64,000 nt of DNA, taken from positions 32,332,485-32,396,484 of the forward strand of contig CM056725.1 in NCBI GenBank assembly GCA_029844215.1. The letters are read 5' to 3'. The translations under genes and the position numbers were made by a program. How positions within the stretch are numbered: position 1 is the stretch's first letter; each line of letters starts with the position of its first letter. Below the pieces are notes generated by a model. It saw only the letters and a program-made list of their open reading frames with translations, was not told the origin of the DNA and ran no database searches. Shown piece by piece: positions 10,835 to 23,402 of this stretch. Origin of the DNA: Przewalskia tangutica. Its lineage: Eukaryota > Streptophyta > Magnoliopsida > Solanales > Solanaceae.

Positions 10835-11180
10835 TGTGAACTTTAGAATATTTCATGTTGAGACCTTACATCTAAGGTCGTCTTGAGTACCAGTTTTGCA
10901 AGTGATCCTTGTCGGAATACATTTTATGCCTAGAATGTGTTGTGTGATAATTTCCTTGAGTAGTGTTAAATGGAAGTGGTAGCTTTCATGACTGTTGAGG
11001 TAAGATTGTTCCGGTCGGGAACAGGCGTGATGCGTTAGTGGATCGGGTTGGGGCTATGTTGAGGCCACCGCGGCGGTTTCAAAGTGGGGTCGGCTCTGGG
11101 TGGTCCCGGTGGTAGGGTCACGAGGGTGCTAGGCCAGTTTAGATGACCATCGTATGAGTTCGTGGGTATGTTCGACCATC
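10835..11180 (+). repeat. Conserved noncoding island downstream of gag (A1)
   Basis: A stretch shared with A2 (25433-25850), B (38400-38815), A3 (59160-59575) and the fragment at 62374-62690, and in diverged form with M4 (minus strand, about 52870-53150). Landmarks are CCTTAGAATATT, GAGACCTTA, AGGCCATCTT, GATTGTTCCGG, GGTGGTCCCG and GGGTCACGAGGGTG. There is no long ORF in any copy. In these elements it lies where protease and reverse transcriptase would be expected. Confidence 0.7.
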
Positions 11181-11605
11181 GGGTCGTGAAGGCGGGAATG
11201 GCCTTAGTAAAGAAGTGAAGCTAGTAAGATGACCAAGTTTGGAGGTAGTGGCTCGAGGGTTGGAAACAGCGTTGACTAAAGTGTGGTGCGTATACTAGAA
11301 GAGTTCAAGTGTTGAGAAGAGTACGAGTAAGGGTAAAGGCGAGCATGTATTGCGAGCATAGATATGATCATTTCTTGTGACGGGAGAAGGTGCGAAGGAT
11401 GTATATTTTAGACCTCGGGAATCATGCGATCGGTACCATTTGTTAGTCGTAGGAGTGACACTAGAACCTCGCGGCAAGGTGACAAAAGTTTGTGATGTTA
11501 GAGGTGTTTCCTCGTGGATTTGGATGTAAGTATTTACGGGTGTTTCGTGGCGGTTGTGGCGTTGGCAACTTTTAGAAGAACTCTATCGTTATACGTCTCG
11601 AGAAG

Positions 11606-11638
11606 GAACATTCGGACGAATGTTTCTAAGGAGGAGAA
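11606..11638 (+). promoter_or_regulatory. A1 stem-loop plus polypurine tract
   Basis: An inverted repeat GAACATTCG / CGAATGTTTC ends at 11626, a few bases before the purine run AAGGAGGAGAA (11628-11638) that immediately precedes the 3' LTR. The tract is the expected primer for plus-strand DNA synthesis. The stem-loop recurs at every internal/3'-LTR border in the window. Confidence 0.8.
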
Positions 11639-14600
11639 TGTTATACCGTATTTCGAGTATATGCGTGAGGCGTACGTATACAATTTGAGCCTTAAAGTAG
11701 GCATAGATTCGAAATTTGTACACAACACCCGGTTAGAGTCGTTTTTAGACGAAACGTTTCCACAGCTTTCGTAGGGAAAATTACGGCTTTGTCATTTATA
11801 ATTTTTGCGGATTTTTCCGAGAGACGTAACATTTTGGACCAACGGGAGGGTGACATGTGTCACCCTCACATTGGAAGAGGTTGGACGGCAATTGGCCATT
11901 CTTGGCACGTTTTTGTTGCCCAATTTTGGTCAAGGGTTAGGTAGGATATTTTTGTGTAGATGGATAAGGTTGCACATGGCTTAATCTTGGCCTTACACTT
12001 GCCTTGCACTTGGCACCATCTTGGCCATTGGTTGGCCTTCACTTGACCTATAAATACCCCCTTAGTTGATGAACTTTCTTCATCCAAAAAATTGAGCAAT
12101 CTACCTAAGTCTCAAAATACTCCCTCCCTCTTGTAGTTCTCGTCCAAAGCCTCTCCCCTCCTCCTAGTGGCCTTTGGCGAGAGTTTCCCTCCCTTTGTAG
12201 TGGTTGGCAGTGGGGTACCCCTAGCCTAGTTGTCTCGTATAAATACCCCTTGTAGTGGTATAGAAATACTCTCCTAGTATTGTTATAATGTCCAAATACC
12301 TTGGCCCCAAATACCTTGTAGTATTCCCAAGGTTACACTTATACTAGCCCAGAAAATACCATTATACTTTCCTCGATCGCTAAAGCGAAACCCTAAGTAA
12401 ATCTTCACCCGTAGTTGAAGTTATAAGTAGAAGTTGGTTAGAACTTCTAAGGGTTGTTGGAGGAGTTAGAGCACTCGGAGTAGGAGCTAAACCTTGCTCA
12501 GGATCGACATATAAACTCGGATAATTTTGGGCTTATCGAGGTAAACATTCTTGACCTTCTGTTGTAATTGGAAATTACATGTTGTAGGAGTATATAGTTA
12601 AAGTATACTATATATAGAATTGAACATACCATGCGGCAATGTCTTTGACTTAAGCTCGAATAATACTTACGGCAATGTCTTGCGACTTAAGCCTGAATTT
12701 AAATAAGAGAACTGAACTGTAATTACATAGGACTGTATTACAGTAGACTTGTGTAGTATTCTGTGAGTAAATTGTACACGTCCGGTTAGACGTGCAAACC
12801 CCCCCCCTGGTTGGCTTGGTAGCCGGCCTCGGTAAAGGAGGAGATTAACGCTGTTGCGGGGGGGGGAGGTGCTGCCGAATTTTCTGTAGAATATGGAACG
12901 ATGTTAATAAGCGCCTTGTGGCCTTATAGGTTGAAGTACTACGTGTGGTGCGATCTACGTGGCTTAAGGAGTAGCCGACGGTTTGAAGTACTTGGAGCGT
13001 TTTGCTATTAGTCGGCACTCGTCGCGAGGTATGTGAACCTCTTCCTATCTCTTATAGCATGATATGTGTGAACTATGTAGTACGGTAGACGTACATGTGT
13101 TAACTGTGTTTGATTGTTTTTAAAACATAAAGTGTTATAACGGCTTTATGGGAAGTTGGTTATAACAGCTTTATGTAGGTAAGAAAATACTTTGTGGTTT
13201 TAAAAGGTAACTGATGTGAATTATAACTGGCTAGTTATAATAAAGAACTTGATGTATTTCAAAAGATTTATAAATCGTTTTGAAGGGAGAGTAACACTTG
13301 GTTTTAAAGGTTTTAAAAAGAGTTATACTAGCTTTATGGGGAGTTAGGTATAATGTCTTAAGAGAGGTAAAGAAAATGGTTTACTGATGTTAGAAGTTAA
13401 GAGACTTGATCTTATAAGATAAGAGACTTAACTTATTTGTTTAATGTGAATGTTTGTGTGAAACCTCATTCGTGAGTAATGAGTACTTGGTTTTATTTAA
13501 AGGGATAATGTTTTACTGATTTCGGAAATCAGAATGTGTATCGACAGACCACTGCAGCGTAATAAAGGAAAATGTATTGAATAATGATGTATCGTATTTA
13601 AAACCAGTAGAAACCTCCATCTGCATAGAAGCTAAGATGAGACAAAATGATATTACATATCCTAGATCATGGCTGCTTAATAAGATCGATTATAAACAAG
13701 AATAACCTACTCACATATAAGGCATATGTTTCTCAAATCATTAAAGGAGAATTATGTTTTAAAGGATTAAAACTATGAACTAAGAGACCTTTTCTAAAAA
13801 TGAGAAACTTGAGCATTTGAAATTAGGCAAACTTGAACGTTTGGAAAATAAGGTTGTTACTTGATTTTTACAAAGGAAAGCATTTTGTTTACTTAACAAT
13901 GTTCGTCACTCTATTTTTATACTACGGACATCGGGTGACTTTTATAAAAGGAATGGATCTCTTTAAAAAGGAATTTAACGTACGTAGTACTTTAGGGTTA
14001 AAAACCCGGACTTTGGCATAAAATGAAAGTAGCTTGTGTTGTGTAACTTGCCTATACTGGTTGTTGTGTAACTTGCCTATGCCCGTGTTGTGTAACTTGC
14101 CTATCTTGGTTGTTGTGTAACTTGCCTATGCTTGTGTTGTGTAACTTGCCTATGCTTGTTGTTGCGTAACTTGCTTATGCTTGTGATGATAGCCTTGGTT
14201 GTGCAAGAATTGTTATTTTTATGGACTAGCTTTCCATGAGGTTTCTTCTTGTTCGGCCTTGGTCCCGGTGGTGGCTCTGTACTTGCCTGCCTCATGATCG
14301 ATCGGCCTTGGTACCGTGAGTCACCCTGACTTGCCCTGCTCAGTGTAGTGACGGTCTCGATACGACCTTGTCCCCGTGGTCAGCCCTCGTACTTGCCCGC
14401 CAGCTACGTGACCGGCCTTGGTATCCGGTAGTCGGCTCTCGCACTTGCCCCGTATCAGCTTCGTGTTTTGGTTGCATTATATTATTGGTACGGTCGGATC
14501 TGGTAGTTATACTTGTCCTATACGGTTTTTATGACACAGGTGGGACCTGGTGTTCATGTATACTCCTTGCATCACTATATCATAAAGCTGGCGATGAGGA

Positions 14601-15168
14601 AGAAATTCCACGCACAGTGATAATTTGGAGGCGTGAGTCACGACTTGATGTAACTAGTTATATGTTATGTATCGTAGCTTGGTCATCATACATGTCTCTG
14701 CTTTATATAGACTATTATGATTTCATTTACTGATTTTCTGATTCACATACTTGGTACTTGTTAGATCGACTTCGGGCCGCGTCATGCCGCAGTGTAAGTA
14801 CATTGTCTGTCGATCCCCGCTCTTAGGATCACCTTTCTGCGCATTGGGAAGCTCCGTTCCTGAGGCTTATCTTTTGGTATGTGTTCTCGAGTTGTAGGTT
14901 CTTGTACATTCAGGGTATGGCGGCCCCGTCCGTCATAGTTGTTGTAAATCTTAGAGGTGCAGAGTAATCGTGGGTGGTTTTGTAAAAAGGATTAAACTGC
15001 TCGCTTTGAAAGAGTTGTTTATATATATTTTATTGGAAGGTAACCGTTTGTTTTGCCTGTTTTATTATCTTGTCTCATGTTCATGTTTAAGTTTTTATTT
15101 CCTGGTTTTCTCGATGTAGTATCACTAGGGTGCCCGGTAAGGCATCCACGCCCGGATCGGTCGTGACA
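11639..15168 (+). repeat. A1 3' LTR
   Basis: Starts TGTTATACCGTATTTCG and ends CGGTCGTGACA. Palindrome at 11846-11867, TATAAATA at 12049-12056, 25-bp array at about 14030-14200. Followed at 15169 by the remainder of the M2 LTR. Confidence 0.9.
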
Positions 15169-15178
15169 TATACAATAC

Positions 15179-15212
<34 letters not shown>
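15179..15212. repeat. (AT)n microsatellite
   Basis: About 16 AT dinucleotides immediately to the right of the A1 insertion. The same place in the other LTR half (near 5660) has a short ATATAT run. Confidence 0.95.
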
Positions 15213-15214
15213 CG

Positions 15215-15560
15215 CGGTCGCATGCCCCGGAATCCCTCATCGTATAAGCATGGCCATAACGTGCCCTCGGCATCCTTCATCGTAGGTGCATGTCTTCATG
15301 GGGAGCTAGCCCATGGAATAAGAATATAACATGCCCCCGGAATCCCTCATCATGGGTACATGTCTTCATGGGGAGCTAGCCCATGGAATAATAGTCGTAC
15401 ATAGCATGGTCGCATGCCCTGAAATCCCTCATCGTATAAGCATGGCCATGGGTAATAAAACAAATCCGGGAATCTAACCCGCCTCCTGGTCACATGCCCC
15501 GGAATCCCATATCGTATAAGCATGTCCAAGGATCAATCATAATGGAAGCATACCCGTGGA
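15215..15560 (-). repeat. Tandem repeat in M2 LTR
   Basis: Several imperfect copies of units with CATGCCCCGGAATCCCTCAT and CGTATAAGCATGGCC, some with a GGGGAGCTAGCCCATGGAAT insert. It occupies the tandem-array slot of the LTR. Confidence 0.8.
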
Positions 15561-18352
15561 ATCCCACATCACCGCTTGCAGACGCCCAAGTAAACTTACA
15601 ACAAGGCAGCCGGCCCTCCAACTGAGAGTCACGACAACGTAAACATATAATACTTGCTCTCAAAGCTATCACAAGCAAACATAGGCAAGTTCATTAAACC
15701 TTTAGACTTCCATTTTTATAAACTCATGGCACTTTCGTTTCACACATAAAAATCCGGGAATTTAACCCAAAGTACTACGCACCTCTACTCCTTTAAAATG
15801 ACTCTTTTTCAAATAAAACTTCCAAGATACTAATAACCGTAGTATCAAGTCATATATACTTTTCAAAACAAGTCACAATACCGTTTAGAAATACAATTAT
15901 AGGCTTCTAAATCACGTGACTTCTTTCTTTAAAACCTTAAGCAATTGGTACCTTTAAAGCAATTTGCCCTTCTTTATTTCAAGTCATTTCTTTGCTTACA
16001 TTACTGAAGAAAACCATTCTTTTAATCTTCCATAAAGTTGTTATAACCAACTTCCCATAAAGCCGTTATAACTGTTTATGTCTTAGACAATTTCATTCCT
16101 TTTATAACCAAGAGACTTATACTTTCAAATCAAATTACTTAGCTTTCAAAATACCTCAAGTCTCTTAACTTTTAAGAAAACCAGTTTCTTAACTTTAGAA
16201 TGGCAAGAAATCAATACTTTCAAAATCAAGTATTCTATGCTTTTAAATCAATTCATTTCTTCCTTTAAGAATCAAGTCCCATAACTTGAAAAATAAAGTC
16301 TCTTAACCTTTTAAGAATTGAGGTCCATAGTCTTAAAACTTCATACGTAAATTCTTATAAATTAAGTAACATATACTTTAAGCGTTGTGAATAAGTTATA
16401 CTTATTTATAACGATCTTAATCAAGTAGCCATGATCTAGAAAATGTAATACAATTTTGTCTTATCTTAGCTTCTATGCAGATGGAGAATTCTACTCATTT
16501 TAATATTTTCAATTGTCATTACATTTTCCTTTATTAACGCTGCAATGGCTTGTTCGATACTTATTCTCATTCTTGCCGTAAATTAGCCAAGTCAACTTGG
16601 CTCCAAAATACCTCCTAACGACTCTTACCAACATCCCCCATAAGACTCGGTAAGGACTTAGGATAACTTAGACATAACCTTTACATAGAGTAAATCACAA
16701 ACATACCTCTTAACTTCTAATAGTAGAAGGAACATGAAATAATACCACATGTATATTCCATACATATAATCATGTCAAAAGAAGGAAGAGGTTCACATAC
16801 CTCGCGACGATTATCAACAAATAGCAAAATGCTCCATAGTACTTCAACCTTGATAGCTATTCCATCCTTCAAGTAGAATACGATATACTTAGTACTTCAA
16901 CCTATAATGGCCATAATACGTCCATTAAACCTCTAGCTTCAAACGTAGAATATTCTAAGTGCAAAGTCACTAAATTCTACGGAAAATCGGACAGCATTTC
17001 CTTTGTTTCTACATACATTGCCACCTTTTTCAAGGCCGAATTCAATAACCAAACATGCCACATTTAAGTCCCAATACAACAACCAAATCAAAGGGGATTA
17101 CACGTCTTACAATACGTGTAAAATTCCGCCCCACAATTGACATTAAACTAGTCCACAATACAAATGCCAATTTCGGCCTAAAAGGTGCAACAACTTATCA
17201 ACCTTTCCAATCCTTTTCAATCCAAGTTCTTAGGTCTAACATGTTATATATTCATAAACAACTTAACAATTATAATTCCTTCTTTATATAACATGTGACG
17301 ACTTAAACTAATAATCCAATCGAATTGAAATCTCAAGGGCTAAACATACTAGTTTTCGGATTAGAGTTCTAATAGCCAATACACTTATCAACTTCATAAT
17401 ATAAATCTCATACTTGCTAATATCCATAGCTACAACAATAAGTAATCTTAATTACTAAAACGACAAGAATTATACCTTTACAAGCCCTTATAATTTCCAA
17501 GATTCAAAGTCGCTCCTTAGCAATTCTTAGCTCCTTTCCTTTACTCTCCAATCCGCTATTTTAAGCCTTTAGAAGCTCACAACCAACTTCTCTTCCATTT
17601 TCAATCAAAACCTATGAAAATGCCTTAGATTTTCGCCTTGCGACTAACGTGAAAACACCGTTTTTCCGAAATATTTCTATTGAGATATCCTTACAATACC
17701 CTTAGGGACCTTGGGTTAAAGTCTTGTGGCTAATGGACCACAAACGAAATTTTTTCTTCTTCCCTTCATGGCAAACCCGAGAGCTCTCAATAATGGACAA
17801 TAATGAAGTCTTGAATTTTCTAAGTATGGAAGCCTTGTCTTGCTACTAGTATGCATATATAACACATTGGAGGGTCTATATTATAACACATGTTAGATTT
17901 GGATGGAAGAGATCAAGCCAAGTGGCCCTTGGACTTAGTCAACAATGTCAAGCTCAAGCTTAGCAAGACTTTCTCATCTTTACAATGGTCAAATGACCCT
18001 TTTGCCCTTGCATCAATTTCTTCCAAGACCAATGTGGGGGGGGTGCCACATGTCGCCCTCCCATTCGTCCATAAAATTCCGTAACCCTCGTGGGTCCCAC
18101 AAAACGTAAAATTCCTCGGGTGGGCCCCACGTGACCAACTCCATAAAAATAAATTTCCATAATGATAATAAGTTTCATACTTCTTCAATTAATGCATTTT
18201 GAGAATCCAATTCTCCTCAACGAACATTTTTCCTTTCCGACGTTCGGAAGATTTTCCGTCGGAAATACAATTTTTCCTTTCGTACTAATTTCAAGTCTTG
18301 TGTTCCTTACATACATTCTCTTAAACATGTCCTGGACTTACGGGGTGTAACA

Positions 18353-19708
18353 TATACGTCACAACAAGAAACTGATAAAGTACCTGTGATGACATCCGGT
18401 GACGCCTCCTGGTCCTGGCGGCTGGACATGGCATAAATGCGGTTCTGAGGACCGCTGGAACTAGGACCTTTGCCACGACCCCTGCCGCGACCTGGCCCAT
18501 GAGCACCACGCCTCCGGGCGAGTAATCGTAGGAGATGAAGACCGGCGAAAGACCTCAGAGGCTGAACCCTACCATCTCGCGCACTGCCTGATGGGCCGCA
18601 AAGTGACCTGGCCGCCGCAAGTGTAACAAGCTCCCGCAATAGTACCACAATTCCCGTAATGGGATCTACCACATCGAACACACTGAGAGGAAGGTGGTCT
18701 CGATCGTTTAGCACCTCTGCTACCCTGGAAGTCCGAAGTCCTGGGGCCCTGACCTGCCCCCGAATACCCTGTCTGCCCTGAAGATGGGGTAGGAGTGCTC
18801 TGAGCTGGCTGAGGTGAAAATCTAGCCCGCTGCTGAGATCGTCCACCCCGAGAGCTACCCAAAGACCCCGCTGCCCCGGCCTTCTTCTGGCGATATCACA
18901 ACCCGCCGCCTCTACGCCTCACACCCAAGTGCATGAGCTCGCATGCGGCAATGTCCATGCCCACAAGAGCTACACCCGAGCAAGACTCTGCCAAGTAGTC
19001 ATCAAGCCCTGTGACGTAGCGGTGCACTCAGTCCTCCATATCTGCCACTAACGCGGGGACATACCGAGCCAATGAGTCGAACTCCACGTTGTACTCCCGA
19101 ATCAGGCGCCTGTCGTCTCAAAGATCAAAAATCTGCTCGTGCTCTCCTCATCCGCGAGGCAAGAAGTGCGTGAGAAACGCCTCGAGAACTCGCCCCAAAC
19201 ACCGAGGCGCCGCTCCCGACAACTCCCACGAATCAAACCCGATCGCGGATCACGCAACGATGTGAACCTAAGACCACCGACTCGGTCTCCGGCTTGATCA
19301 CTTCAGAATCGCCGGATGAACTCACGCGGATCATCCTCGTGCCTCACCCATAGAACTCGCGGGCTGCAACTCATAAAGTCCCGAAATCTCAAACTATCCG
19401 ACCTCGGGAGAACCACGGTACCATCGAATCGAATCGCTGCATCCGGCCTATCTCGTGCCTCGCCACGACCAAGCATAATCGGGCCATCTCCTTGTAACCC
19501 ATCTCTCTCGCTTCCAGCCGGGATGAAGGCGCTCGTGTGTGGCCTCGTGAGCCACCGCCGCGCTCTAAACCTCGCTGGGCGGTGTCGTGGAACTCGCCGT
19601 CAGGGTATCACCTCGGGTAGAGGATGGGCACAGGCCTCGTGACCCTCGGTACTACTAGCGACTCGCTGCCTTGCCCTTCTGGGCCCGGGTTGCCTTGCGT
19701 GGAGGCAT
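18353..19708 (-). pseudogene. gag-pro: M3 gag and start of protease, cut by M2
   Basis: Minus-strand gag starting at the ATG at 19708 (ATGCCTCCACGCAAGGCA). The amino-terminal part is badly broken. The distal part is clear: CVRCGRSHYGNC and CYTCG zinc-knuckle residues (about 18620-18690), then, after a frame shift, a Gly/Arg/Pro-rich linker and PQNRIYAMSSRQDQEASPD leading into ITGTLSVSCCDVY. In Ty3/gypsy elements that phrase leads directly into the aspartic protease active site. Here the M2 LTR begins right after DVY. It is the only copy in the window that still reaches toward protease, so M3 was probably a fuller element than A1, A2, A3 and B. Confidence 0.8.
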
Positions 19709-19916
19709 AACTGGTAAACAAAAGAAATTCGTCAGAGGGGTCCAACTTATAACACAACTCTAAGGCACGATCTCGTAGTGAGAATAATGGAAACCAATCC
19801 TAAATATCCTGCAGCCTCCTGATTATTGGTGTGGTGCACGACACACCGATAATCAAGACTCTACTAGATACGGTCTGTAGACACTTTCCGAGGATTAACT
19901 GCTCTGATACCACTTT
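19709..19916 (-). promoter_or_regulatory. M3 leader: PBS and GTGCAC stem-loop
   Basis: Intact PBS TGGTATCAGAGC at 19912-19901. The stem-loop at 19854-19821 reads GGTGTG opposite CACACC, whereas A1 has GATGTG opposite CACATC. That is a paired change keeping the stem. Confidence 0.8.
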
Positions 19917-20591
19917 TGTCACGACCCGTTCCCGGGCCCGTGACTGGTGCCTTACCCGGGCACCCAAGTAGACATACATCAGAGTAACCAGCGGAATATA
20001 AACTTGCAAACATGAAACAGTGTAAAATAAGAACAGTCTATCCAAAGAAAAGTTGCCTTTCGGCATGTATATAAATATCAAAAGTGAACAGTTACATCCC
20101 AACCTTACAATAGGACTACAGACCTCTAAGAAGGTGTAAACACTATGACGGGACAGGGCCCCGTCATACCCCTGAATGTACAAAACATCTACAACACCAG
20201 GGAGAACCATACCAAAAGTCGAGCCTCCGGAGAAATGGAGCTCCTGACACCTGAGTAAAGATCCTAAGAATGAGGATCTACCACCTGCTTTCCCTTACCT
20301 GCGGCATGAACGCAGCCCCCCGAAGGAGGTCAGTACAACAGGTACCAAGTATGTGAAACTGTAAAGTACTGATATATATATAACTATAACATTTTAAAAC
20401 CAATTCACAAATATATACGAAACAACCAAGTTAACCGCACATAGTGCCACATCATAAACAAGGGCAAAAATAAATATAATGTAACTGGTCTTTTCTAGGC
20501 CGCTAATGATCGAAGCAAGGTCAATCTCCCATAGTGTCATTATGCGTGCCTAATCCTGGACTCCCGCAGTCCGCATAGGCCACCTAGGCCC
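19917..20591 (-). repeat. M3 5' LTR, 3' end only
   Basis: Minus-strand LTR end (GTCGTGACA at 19917) with the three-hairpin module at 20221-20317. It is cut at 20591 where plus-strand element A2 starts. The rest of this LTR is not found in the window. Confidence 0.8.
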
Positions 20592-21116
20592 TGTTATACC
20601 CCGTATTTTCCAGAGTATGTATGTGAGGACGTATGTACATTTGTACAAACCCTAATTAGGTTAAGGATGGAATTGTGAACTTTCAACGGAAAAGATTCTG
20701 AACCTTGTGAAGGAAATTCTACGTTTTTAATATTTTAACCGATTACGGATTTTTTCGAGAGACGAAATATTTTGGACCAATAGGAGGGCGACATGTGTCA
20801 CCCTTAGTTGGCATGGGTTGGACGAAAATGTTGGCCAAGTGGACAAGGTCAAATGGTCAAGTCTTGGAAGATATTTTCCTTGGGTGAGTGGGAGTAGGTA
20901 GGTGCACGTTTTTTTGGGCATGTGGGGGTGGCATTGTGGACGGTTTTCTTGAGCAAGTGGGAGGCCACTTGGCTCATTGTTGTGGGGGACATATGTCCCA
21001 ATGTTGTGGTGGACATATGTCCCAACATTGTGGTGGACACTTGGTGGAAGACATCACTTGAACAAGATACCACATCTACACCCTCCATTTGTTTTAATCT
21101 TGGCCCTTGGTGGTTC

Positions 21117-21124
21117 TATAAATA
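21117..21124 (+). promoter_or_regulatory. TATA box of A2 5' LTR
   Basis: TATAAATA followed by a C run, about 525 bases into the LTR and about 95 bases after the second GGACATATGTCC palindrome. Confidence 0.75.
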
Positions 21125-22583
21125 CCCCCCCCCCCTTGCTAGCAAGACTTCTTCATCCCTTAAACACTTTCCAAGTCTCAAAATCCCTCTCCCCTTCTTA
21201 GAAGCTCTCGTCCAAACTACCCCCTTAGAAAGGCCCCGGTAAAACACCCTCTCCCTTCCTAGTTGTTCTTGTCGAAATACCCCTCCCTTGGTTGAAAATA
21301 TTCTCCAAGTATTGCTGTTATTCCAAAATACCTTAGCCCAAATCCCTTGTAGTATTCCAAAGTTACCTCTATAGTAAAAGCCCGGAAAATACTACTATAC
21401 TTCCATTAGTCACAAACGAAACCCTAGGGAAAATCTTCATAGATGGTTGAAGTATTAAGTAGAAGTTGTTTAGAAACTTCTAAGGGTTTCTTGGAGCTAT
21501 CGGAGCGTACAGAATAGGAGCTAAACCTTGCTCAGGATCGACATTTAAACTTGGATAATTTTGGGCTTGTCGAGGTAAATATCTTGTCCTTCTATTGTAA
21601 TTAGAGATTACATACTGTAGTAGTATAGAATTGAGTATAAGACGTATAGAAGGATGGTATAAAAGAAGAGAATTGAACCATTTTACGTGGGACCGTATTT
21701 ACTGAGACTTGTGTAGTTTAACTGCAGGGAAGTGCTGCCCGATTTTCCGTAGAATAGAACCCTCTCGCTTAGAATATTCTCTGAGTAGTCTAGACGTTGA
21801 TAGGCGTATTTGACTATTATAGGTTGATACTCTGTGCGCGACATATTCGACTTGGCGGTGGATTTCGCGAGGAGGTATGTGATTCTTCCTATCCTCTTGA
21901 GCATGATATTTTGATATATATATATAGTACTGAGACGACGTGTGTTAACTAAAAAGGGTTTTACTCGATGTCTTTTGACTTGAGTTTTAAATAATAAGAA
22001 TCTTGAAGTATTTCAAAGAAGTATGAATCGTTTTGAAAGAAGAGTAATACTTAGTTTTAAAAGCTTAAGAGTTATACTAGCTTTATGGGAAGTTAGGTAT
22101 AACGACTTAAAAGAGAAAAAGGCAGTTTACTTAATTGTTTATGGAAGCCTTGTATTGATTTCGAAATGAGAATAAGTATCGAACAAACCATCAGCGCTAA
22201 TAAAGGAAAATGTATTGACTAATTAAGTATTATTAAAATCGAGAAACCTCCATCCGCATAGAAGCTAAGATAAGACAAAATTGTATTACATTTTCTAGAT
22301 CATGGCTGCTTTAATAAGATTGTTATAAACAAGAATGAACTACTCACATATAAGATATATGTTACTCAATTTTGTTAAAAGAAGAAATTACGTGGTTAGG
22401 ACTATGAACTATGAAATCTTTCGAAAATAAGAGACTTAAGTATTTAAGAATATGCAACTTGAACTTTTGGAAAAGAATGTTGTTACTTGACTTTAAAACG
22501 GGAAAATATGTTGGTTTAAAAATAAAGGCATGGTATTGTCTTAATCTATCTTAAAAGAGAGTTTAAATGTTATGGCCAATTTT

Positions 22584-23168
22584 GATACCGAGTCCATGGG
22601 ATGGACCGGGAATATATTCCACCACGTTTTGATACCGAGTCCATGGGATGGACCGGGAATGTATTCCACACGATACCGAGTCCATGGGATGGACCGGGAA
22701 TGTATTCCACACGATACCGAGTCCATGGGATGGACCGGGAATGTATTCCACACGATACCGAGTCCATGAGATGGATCGGGAATGTATTCCACACGATATC
22801 GAGTCCATGGGATGGACCGGGAATGTATTCCACACGATACCGAGTCCATGGGATGGACCGGGAATGTATTCCACACGATACCGAGTCCATGGGATGGACC
22901 GGGAATGTATTCCACATGATACCGAGTCCATGGGATGGACCGGGAATGTATTCCACACGATACCGAGTCCATGGGATGGACCGGGAATGTATTTCACACG
23001 ATACCGAGTCCATGGGATGGACCGGTAATGTATTCCATACGATTCGATACCGAGTCCATGAGATGGACCGGGAATGTATTCCATACGATCCGATACCGAG
23101 TCCATGAGATGGACCGGGAATGTATTCCATATGATCCGACACCGAGTCCATGAGATGGGCCGAGACAT
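22584..23168 (+). repeat. 41-bp minisatellite in A2 LTR (~14 copies)
   Basis: Units contain CCGAGTCCATGGGATGGACC then GGGAATGTATTCCACACGATA. Copies are nearly identical, with slightly longer variants at the right end. The A3 LTR has about 26 copies at the equivalent place (28938-30016). Since 41 is not a multiple of three, frames rotate and long ORFs appear on both strands. I do not treat these as genes. Confidence 0.95.
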
Positions 23169-23402
23169 GTTATACGTATCACACGATTTATACCTAGACT
23201 GCCGGCAGTGAGGAAGGAGTTCCACGGGCATGAGGGATGACTTGAGGGTGTGAGTCCCTGACTTGACATGACTGCTTTTATGTTGTGAACTGTAGTTTGT
23301 TATCATACATGTCTCCTGTTTTATATAAACTGTTATGATTTCATTTACAGTATTTTTTAGTTTCACATACTTGGTACATGTTGTACTGACCTCCTTCAGG
23401 GG

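Larger units (their letters stand above)
5774..15168 (+). mobile_element. A1: non-autonomous Ty3/gypsy element
   Basis: A whole element with 5' LTR 5774-9311 (3538 bp), interior 9312-11638 (2327 bp) and 3' LTR 11639-15168 (3530 bp). Both LTRs share start, TATA box, tandem arrays and end. The interior has PBS, leader stem-loop, a broken gag, a conserved noncoding stretch and a PPT, but I see no protease, reverse transcriptase, RNase H or integrase. LTRs are longer than the interior. It lies inside the 5' LTR of M2. It could only have moved with enzymes from another element. Confidence 0.9.
15169..18352 (-). repeat. M2 5' LTR, 5' portion
   Basis: Continuation of the M2 LTR beyond A1. On the minus strand it starts TGTTACACCCCGTAAGTCC at 18352. 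It holds an (AT)n run next to the A1 junction, an array of CCCCGGAATCCCTCAT units (15215-15560) and the common LTR blocks. Adding 4824-5773 gives an LTR of about 4.1 kb. Its start abuts M3 coding sequence at 18353, so M2 inserted there. The first five M3 bases after it are TATAC. Confidence 0.85.

Noticed and set aside
15019..15273. ORF with an alternating YI repeat that could be read as a membrane segment
   Set aside because: It is translation of the (AT)n microsatellite across the A1/M2 junction.
22584..23168. Possible CRISPR-like array
   Set aside because: Units are contiguous with no unique spacers, and the sequence is plant nuclear. It is a minisatellite.
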